Positions 58,326 through 64,000 of a stretch of DNA of 64,000 bases are shown here, one piece after another. Below the pieces are notes generated by a model that was not told the DNA's origin, searched no databases, and saw nothing but the letters and a program-made list of their open reading frames with translations. The position numbers were made by a program, and so were the translations under genes. Each line of letters begins with the position of its first letter. Positions within the stretch are counted from its first letter, which is position 1. The stretch is from positions 1-64,000 of the forward strand of contig JAKAQL010000008.1 of the NCBI GenBank assembly GCA_021822605.1. The letters run 5' to 3'. The DNA comes from Actinomycetes bacterium. GTDB lineage: Bacteria > Actinomycetota > Acidimicrobiia > Acidimicrobiales > Acidimicrobiaceae.

Positions 58326-58335
58326 GGAGTGCGAA

Positions 58336-58665
58336 ATGAGTGACCTTGGGCCAAAGAAACAGGCGATAACGATGCTTGCCGACCGCCTGCTTGTCCAGGT
58401 TCCTACCACAGAGGGCGAGCGCACCGCACGTTCCGGGATCCTCATCCCTGCGACGGCACAGGTGGCAAAACGGCTCACCTGGACAGAAGTTGTGGCGATT
58501 GGGCCAGCGGTCAGAACTATCAAACAGGGCGACCTCGTCCTCTTCTCGCCAGAAGATCGGTTTGAGGTCGAGATCCAGGCAGAGACCTATCTGATTCTGC
58601 GCGAACGCGATATCCATGCCGTTGCCTCCGATCGGATCGATTCCGGGACTGGCCTGTATCTTTAG
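58336..58665 (+). CDS. GroES/Cpn10-like protein
   Basis: MLADRLLVQVPTTEGERTARSGILIPATAQVAKRLTWTEVVAIGPAVRTIKQGDLVLFSPEDRFEVEIQAETYLILRERDIHAVA; GroES-like order of motifs. Confidence 0.78.
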   Translation: MSDLGPKKQAITMLADRLLVQVPTTEGERTARSGILIPATAQVAKRLTWTEVVAIGPAVRTIKQGDLVLFSPEDRFEVEIQAETYLILRERDIHAVASDRIDSGTGLYL

Positions 58666-58811
58666 TTCTGACGGTGATCACCCTATGCGATTGATGAAGG
58701 ATTGTTCGGTCTTCGGATCTGCTGTGTGGCGGTGCGAGTTGGCTGTACCGGTAGCAGTCCTCGCTGGTGAGTACCGATATCGGGAGAGAGTAGATTGGAG
58801 AGTGAGTAGTA

Positions 58812-59168
58812 GTGGGTATTGAGTATGACGATGAGCTCTTGGCAAGTCTCGTCTTCGACGGTCGGGGTCTCATGCCTGCGGTGGTCGTCGACGATGAGGA
58901 GCGGGTATTAATGGTCGCCTGGGTCGACGAGGAGGCCATTCGTCGGATGCTACTCGACGGCGAGACGTGGTTCTATTCACGCTCACGTCAGGAGTACTGG
59001 CACAAGGGCGCTACCTCTGGAAACACCCAAAAGGTGCTCGCCATCGTCGTCGATTGTGACGCCGACACCTTGCTCATCAGGGTCCATCAAAATGGTGGTG
59101 GGGCCTGTCACACTGGGACCTACAGCTGCTTTACCCGTATGATGGCCCACCGTGTTGGTCAGCCATGA
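58812..59168 (+). CDS. hisI: Phosphoribosyl-AMP cyclohydrolase
   Basis: MVAWVDEEAIRRMLLDGETWFYSRSRQEYWHKGATSGNTQKVLAIVVDCDADTLLIRVHQNGGGACHTGTYSCF. Confidence 0.96.
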   Translation: MGIEYDDELLASLVFDGRGLMPAVVVDDEERVLMVAWVDEEAIRRMLLDGETWFYSRSRQEYWHKGATSGNTQKVLAIVVDCDADTLLIRVHQNGGGACHTGTYSCFTRMMAHRVGQP

Positions 59169-60676
59169 ACTTCGACGATTTTCGGAAAGCTGCGAGGAGG
59201 TACTCTCTCGTCGCACTGACAGAGACACTCATGGTCGATACCATCACCCCGGTGGCTGCCTTTGAGGCTTTGATAGGGGCCGATGGGGATGGGGTGATCT
59301 TTGAGTCAGTCGATCAGGTCGGTCGCTGGTCCCGCTTCTCGTTCGTAGGACGCGCCCCCATCGGCCGAGTCCTTATGCGAGGAGGTGTGATCGAGATCGA
59401 CGGACGATTGCCAGTGGAGCCTTTGGCGACCGATGGCATCTTCGATTACTTGGAGCGACTGACTGACGCTCTCTCGATGCAACCGATGGGTGCTATTCCT
59501 TTCGCCGGGGGGCTTTTGGGTTATCTCGGTTACGATGTTGTCCGAGAGATCGAACCCACAATCGGCGAGACTGTTGAGGATGATCTCGGCCTGCCTGATG
59601 TGCTTCTCTCCGTCATCGGAGAGCTGGTGGTTTTTGATCACTGGGCACAGACAGTCACCCTGGTTGTCAACGTCCTGGTTGACCCAGACGGAGACGAGGA
59701 GGAGCAGTACCAGTCTGCTCGCGACAACTTGTCACGGCTGGTCGAACAGTTCTGTCAGATCCGCTCAGGTCTGGCGCCGGGCCGTGTGAAGGTGGGTAGG
59801 GGAGCTGAAGAACTCCTTCTGGACAAGACTTCGACGGAGGCCTACGAAGCGATGGTCGAGCGCGCCAAGGAGTATATTCTCGCCGGTGATATCTTCCAGG
59901 TTGTGCTTTCGCGACGTTTTGACTTTCCGTTGTTGGCGGATCCGATTTCGCTCTATCGAGCCCTTCGTGTGACGAATCCAAGTCCGTATATGTATCTGTT
60001 GCAGTCACGCGAGATCTCCGTTGTTGGTTCCTCGCCAGAGGCATTGGTCACAGCTGATCGTAGCGGATCCGTCATGGTCCGGCCGATAGCAGGAACGCGG
60101 CCAAGAGGAGGGAGCGAAGAGGAGGACCTACGGTTGATCGCGGAACTTCAGAGCGATCCGAAGGAACGAGCTGAACACATCATGCTGGTCGATCTTGCGA
60201 GGAATGACGTTGGGAAGGTCGCTGAGTTCGGCTCCGTCCAGGTTGTCAATCTCATGGTTCCCGAGTTGTTCGCTAGGGTCATTCATCTCACCAGCGAGGT
60301 GGTCGGCAAATTGCGACCTGACGTGAGTCATGTCGATCTGCTGAAGGCGACACTCCCGGCTGGAACACTGAGCGGGGCGCCGAAGGTGCGTGCCATGCAG
60401 ATCATCGATGAACTCGAGACGACTCGACGCGGTGTCTACGGAGGGGTGGTCGGATATTTTAGCGCTCATGGAGACCTGGATTTTGCGATCGCAATTCGGA
60501 CCGCCGTCGTCGACCCTTCCGGGATGTGCCATCTCCAAGCTGGGGCTGGTATCGTCGCAGATTCGATCGGTTCCAATGAAGCTGCGGAGACAGTTGCCAA
60601 GGCCGCAGCGGTGGCAAGGGCTGTGCTGCTCGCTCGTGACTTGACGCGGAACGACCCCCCGCCATCGGAGGGATAG
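59165..60676 (+). CDS. trpE: Anthranilate synthase component I
   Basis: FSFVGRAPIGRVLMRGG, YILAGDIFQVVLSRRFDFP, SSPEALVTADRSGSVMVRPIAGTRPRG, LPAGTLSGAPKVRAMQIIDELETTRRGVYGGVVGYF. Confidence 0.96.
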   Translation: MNFDDFRKAARRYSLVALTETLMVDTITPVAAFEALIGADGDGVIFESVDQVGRWSRFSFVGRAPIGRVLMRGGVIEIDGRLPVEPLATDGIFDYLERLTDALSMQPMGAIPFAGGLLGYLGYDVVREIEPTIGETVEDDLGLPDVLLSVIGELVVFDHWAQTVTLVVNVLVDPDGDEEEQYQSARDNLSRLVEQFCQIRSGLAPGRVKVGRGAEELLLDKTSTEAYEAMVERAKEYILAGDIFQVVLSRRFDFPLLADPISLYRALRVTNPSPYMYLLQSREISVVGSSPEALVTADRSGSVMVRPIAGTRPRGGSEEEDLRLIAELQSDPKERAEHIMLVDLARNDVGKVAEFGSVQVVNLMVPELFARVIHLTSEVVGKLRPDVSHVDLLKATLPAGTLSGAPKVRAMQIIDELETTRRGVYGGVVGYFSAHGDLDFAIAIRTAVVDPSGMCHLQAGAGIVADSIGSNEAAETVAKAAAVARAVLLARDLTRNDPPPSEG

Positions 60677-60694
60677 CTGTGGCGCGGAGATAAA

Positions 60695-60754
60695 GGTAGG
60701 GAAGCAGCGGAATGGGTAGGGAACCGGCGGAATGGGTAGGGAACCGGCGGATTA
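60695..60754. repeat. Tandem repeat, three 20-bp units
   Basis: GGTAGGGAAGCAGCGGAATG / GGTAGGGAACCGGCGGAATG / GGTAGGGAACCGGCGGATTA read directly. Confidence 0.95.
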
Positions 60755-60755
60755 G

Positions 60756-61616
60756 TTATGGCGCCAGGGCAACAGGTATCGCCGTCGAAGGCCTGGCGTC
60801 GATCATAAGGCCACTCTGATCGCCAAATCTGCGCTTGACCCAGCCGCTGACGACGACAGTGGTATCCTCGAGCAGCAAGGCACGCACCTCGCCTGCGAGA
60901 TCACCAGACGCTGCGGTTAATGGCAAGGGGGGTGTGGGAAGGTGAAGAAGGGCCTCGAGGGAGAGGGGTGAGTAACGCTGTACGAAAAGTGAGGCTGGTG
61001 GTCTCGCATGACGCGAGTCTGTTCTGGCGACAAGCTCCTGCCCAACGTAGCAGCCTTTCGTAAAACTCACTCCAGTGGCAACGAGGGTTGGCACTCCGGC
61101 AACAAGCAGATCTGGAGGGGCATCGGAGGGGAGATGGGTTGCGAGTCGCGCAAGGCGAAGATGTGCAAATGCCTCGTCAGAGGCACCGTCGTCACCCGCT
61201 GGAAGCGGTACCAATGCTGTATCCAGCGGCCAGAGCGCCGTTGCTTGACTGGTGAGGCTGGTGGCCCAGTGTAGGTCCTCGACGGTGATATCGGCCTTTA
61301 CTCGTATCCGAAATCGAGCAAGGCGCTCATGCAGCAGGTTGAGGTGTTCACGATACGTGATGAGTCGCAGGGTATCCTCATTGATTCGCTGTAGGCTGGC
61401 GATCGTGACCAGCTTTCCATCAGGCGTACAGACGGCGGCGATCAAGGGCGTTTTCTCGTCAAGATGATTGAGATCGTTGGTGAGCTGGCCCTGCAGAAAG
61501 CGAGAAGCATCGGGACCGTTCACCTGGAGCGAGGCCAATGGGAGGCATGTGACTCGCTCTGGTCGAGTCGCCGCTGCTCGTGGTGATTCTTGTTGTTCAG
61601 TGAATGGAGTGCTCAT
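60756..61616 (-). CDS. ygfZ: YgfZ/GcvT-like folate-binding protein
   Basis: RFLQGQLTNDLNHL, VSFTKGCYVGQELVARTDSR signature. Confidence 0.92.
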   Translation of the reverse strand: MSTPFTEQQESPRAAATRPERVTCLPLASLQVNGPDASRFLQGQLTNDLNHLDEKTPLIAAVCTPDGKLVTIASLQRINEDTLRLITYREHLNLLHERLARFRIRVKADITVEDLHWATSLTSQATALWPLDTALVPLPAGDDGASDEAFAHLRLARLATHLPSDAPPDLLVAGVPTLVATGVSFTKGCYVGQELVARTDSRHARPPASLFVQRYSPLSLEALLHLPTPPLPLTAASGDLAGEVRALLLEDTTVVVSGWVKRRFGDQSGLMIDARPSTAIPVALAP

Positions 61617-61795
61617 CTGTCTCTTGAGCCTATACCCTCATCCAGACGAATCCAGGACAGCAGCTCCAATTGTGTCTCGAGCTGCTCTAATAGAGTTATC
61701 GTGAGCAGGATTCTTGGCGTTGCAGACCCTAGCCATCAGTGCCCCCGATCGGTGATCCACTACACGCATACTGAGGGCGGGGAATGAGGAGTAGG

Positions 61796-62036
61796 ATGAA
61801 GGCATACCCAAGGGAACAGAAGGAACGTGTACTGAGAAGGCTCCTAGACTACGGGGCAGTGAGCGTACTCTCGACGGTGCAATCACGAAGCTTTCAAGGG
61901 CCGAAGGAATCCCGTGGACACGCTCTACACAGAGAACGCCTCACTGAAGCGAACCGGGGCTGTTGGTAAGGTCTCGGCCTCGGGTAGTGCCTCTGTGGCG
62001 CTCTCGTCAAAGGCAAAGTACGAGATGTTTCTTAGT
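61796..62036 (+). pseudogene. Decayed IS OrfA-like transposase remnant
   Basis: Pieces in three frames: KAYPREQKERVLRRLLDYG, TLDGAITKLSRAEGIP, VDTLYTENASLKRTGAVGKVSASGSASVALSSKAKYEMFL (OrfA-type HTH pattern). Confidence 0.55.
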
Positions 62037-62421
62037 CCCGAGGAGAATGTCAGCATGGGCCAAGGGCACGCTTGCCGAAGCCCTCGAATCTACAACACAA
62101 CAGCGCAAAGCGAGGCACGTCCTCGTGAATGCGGCCTACACATCGCAAATGGACTCGGCCACTCACTTACTGGAAGGTAAGTGCGTGGCGGATACGTTTT
62201 ACTGCACCAACGGGGATGTTCTAAAGGCTGACTTCAACGGTGCTCGGAACCTGCTCCATAGATACTCCGATCAAGAGATCACTCTCTACACCCCTCACAG
62301 GGAAGTTCGGCGTATCCTGCTAGCACGTTCCTCCGGCGCAACTGAGCGTCAAGAGGCACAGGTTGCACGAGACCAACACTCTTATCAACCGTGTGCGGAC
62401 AAGCCTCATGACTTTGAGTAA
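62037..62421 (+). pseudogene. C-terminal remnant of an IS605/IS200-type TnpB (OrfB) transposase, zinc-ribbon Cys-poor variant
   Basis: RRMSAWAKGTLAEALESTTQQRKARHVLVNAAYTSQMDSATHLLEGKCVADTFYCTNGDVLKADFNGARNLLHRYSDQEITLYTPHREVRRILLARSS. Confidence 0.75.
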
Positions 62422-62455
62422 TTATGCTTAGGTTTTTAGGAGCAGTGACACAGCA

Positions 62456-62941
62456 ATGATTACGCGGGTAGCAGTAGCCGTGGATGGGTCTCCCGCGTCT
62501 CTGGCGGCCGTGCAGGAAGCTTGCACGATGGTCGAGACCGGAGGCATGGTCTATATCATGGCCGTAAAGGATTATGCCGTATTTCAGCAAGAAGCGGTCG
62601 CGGAAGCGGACGTAGAGGCATCGGTGGCCGATATTGACGTATTTGTCAAGGATTGGGATAAGGCAGCGTCTCGCACGCACCATACGGTGATGACCCTACT
62701 ACAAGGGTGCGGGCACGAGTTCAAATGGATGACCATCAGTGCCAAGCCTGGCCAAGGAGGGGCTGCTCGGGTTTTCTACGAGCGCGCACTGAAGCACGAC
62801 GTGCAGGTGCTGCTCGTTGGGAGGCATCAAGGGATGGCTTGGGTGGAAGGGTTGCTGGGAAGTTTTCCATGGTGGCTGGTGGGGCATAGCACCTTGCCGG
62901 TTGTGGTGGTCCCCCCGCCCATAGGGCCTGCCGTAAGATAA
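62456..62941 (+). CDS. Universal stress protein (UspA) family, divergent, copy 1
   Basis: RVAVAVDGSPASLAAVQEA ... VQVLLVGRHQGMAWVEGLLGSFPWWLVGHSTLPVVVVPP. Confidence 0.85.
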   Translation: MITRVAVAVDGSPASLAAVQEACTMVETGGMVYIMAVKDYAVFQQEAVAEADVEASVADIDVFVKDWDKAASRTHHTVMTLLQGCGHEFKWMTISAKPGQGGAARVFYERALKHDVQVLLVGRHQGMAWVEGLLGSFPWWLVGHSTLPVVVVPPPIGPAVR

Positions 62942-62991
62942 TCGAGGATATCACAGTGACGAGAAAAAGGTCAGAAGAAGAGGGAGAGCGT

Positions 62992-63469
62992 GATGGTCAA
63001 TCGGTTGGCGGTGGCGGTAGATGGGTCTCCGGCCAGTTGGGCCGCCGTGCAGTATGCCGTCGATGCTGTGGATCAGGGAGGACTCCTACTGCTGATTGAT
63101 GTGCAAGACGTCAAGACTTTTTACAATGACTGTACTAGCGAGGCCGTTGCCGGGGATCTTTCCTGCGATGTGCGGTATTTTATGAAGGCCTGGGATAAAG
63201 CTGCTGAGCATGCCCAGCAAGAGGCTATGCAAATTGCCAGCATGCAGGGTGTCGAGGTAGAGTGGCGAATTGTGAAATTGCCTCCTAACCACGGTCGTTC
63301 CCCTCAAGCGTTTTACGAGGCCGCTATCCGTGAGCATGTGGATTTGCTGGTGACGGGCAAACACCACGGGCTCCAATTGCTCGAAGGACTTTTTGGGAGT
63401 TTTCCACGATGGCTGCTCCTGCATAGTCAAACGCCTGTCGCCGTCGTGCCGCCCTCCGCGGTACACTAG
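62992..63469 (+). CDS. Universal stress protein (UspA) family, divergent, copy 2
   Basis: VNRLAVAVDGSPASWAAVQYAVDA ... VDLLVTGKHHGLQLLEGLFGSFPRWLLLHSQTPVAVVPPS; paralogous to the preceding gene. Confidence 0.85.
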
Positions 63470-63524
63470 CGCACGAGGGAAGCGATGGAAATGGAGTCGT
63501 CTAAAGATATGGGGAGATGAAAGT

Positions 63525-64000
63525 ATGCAGCCACAGGCATGGGATGTCCTGACGATCGGCGGGGGGCCAGGAGCGACGCCCGGCGCTCAGTTCTTAGCGG
63601 CGCATGGCAAACGGGTTGCGATTATCGAGCAGGGTCTGGGGCTTGGGGGTACGTGTCTATTTGAAGGGTGCATCCCTTCGAAGATTTATTTGGAGACGGC
63701 TGGTCGCCTGCGGGCGATCCGGGAAGGCGCGCAATTTGGCATTGTCGGTGCGGACTATACGGGGCTTGATTTGGCGCGCTTGCGCGAGAGAAAAGCACGC
63801 ATCTTATCGCAGCGCGTCATTGGAGCCAGTAAATCCAGCGAGGCGCTGGGGATCACAGTTCTCCAGGGGGTCGCGGACATTATTGACTCGCGGCACGTGA
63901 GTTTTGCCGCAGCAGGACAAGACCCCGTGACTTTGGAGGCAGAAACCCTCATTATTTCTCCCGGGTCCGTTTCGCGAGAGCTCAACGTGCCAGGAGCCAA
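63525..64000 (+). CDS. Pyridine nucleotide-disulfide oxidoreductase (dihydrolipoamide dehydrogenase/mercuric reductase-like), 5' part
   Basis: Frame read by eye to window end: MQPQAWDVLTIGGGPGATPGAQFLAAHGKRVAIIEQGLGLGGTCLFEGCIPSKIYLETAGRL...; redox-active GGTCLFEGCIPSK. Not in the ORF track because it runs off the window. Confidence 0.9.
   Translation, partial: MQPQAWDVLTIGGGPGATPGAQFLAAHGKRVAIIEQGLGLGGTCLFEGCIPSKIYLETAGRLRAIREGAQFGIVGADYTGLDLARLRERKARILSQRVIGASKSSEALGITVLQGVADIIDSRHVSFAAAGQDPVTLEAETLIISPGSVSRELNVPGA

Noticed and set aside
1-64000. CRISPR array, prophage, toxin-antitoxin, restriction-modification or biosynthetic gene cluster
   Set aside because: Looked on both strands; no repeat-spacer pattern, structural phage genes, paired small TA ORFs, R-M or NRPS/PKS signatures were seen.

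Overview
This window looks like a contiguous actinobacterial chromosome segment. Gene content and order suggest an acidophilic Acidimicrobiia-type organism; that is inference, as no search was run. Most of it is dense housekeeping sequence. Segments in order: uvrC(3' end)-methyltransferase-rapZ-yvcK-gap-pgk-tpiA-secG; GGDEF and HDOD signalling genes; an acyl-CoA synthetase; a two-gene TPP-enzyme/GlcD-like oxidase unit; an L,D-transpeptidase; MarC; a peroxiredoxin; an LLM-class oxidoreductase; a CrtQ/CrtO-like pair; orn, dpm and dut; three tRNAs (Gly, Val, Cys); copA/copZ; a geranylgeranyl-reductase-like FAD enzyme; pheA/tyrA; a GGDEF-EAL protein; two CoA ligases; a gamma carbonic anhydrase; an ABC ATPase/EamA pair; a hisDCBHAF-(GroES-like)-hisI-trpE cluster; and ygfZ. 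Beyond ygfZ the character changes at about 61.7-64 kb. There, frameshifted transposase remnants precede two tandem divergent universal-stress proteins and a pyridine nucleotide-disulfide oxidoreductase that runs off the end. I saw no CRISPR array, prophage or recognisable defence system. The most interesting leads are the 61.7-64 kb accessory island, the CrtQ/CrtO-like pair without visible carotenoid core genes, the roof-less GroES-like protein inside the his cluster, the missing whiA with a small ORF in its place, a decayed GGDEF gene, and a 3x20-bp tandem repeat between convergent genes.
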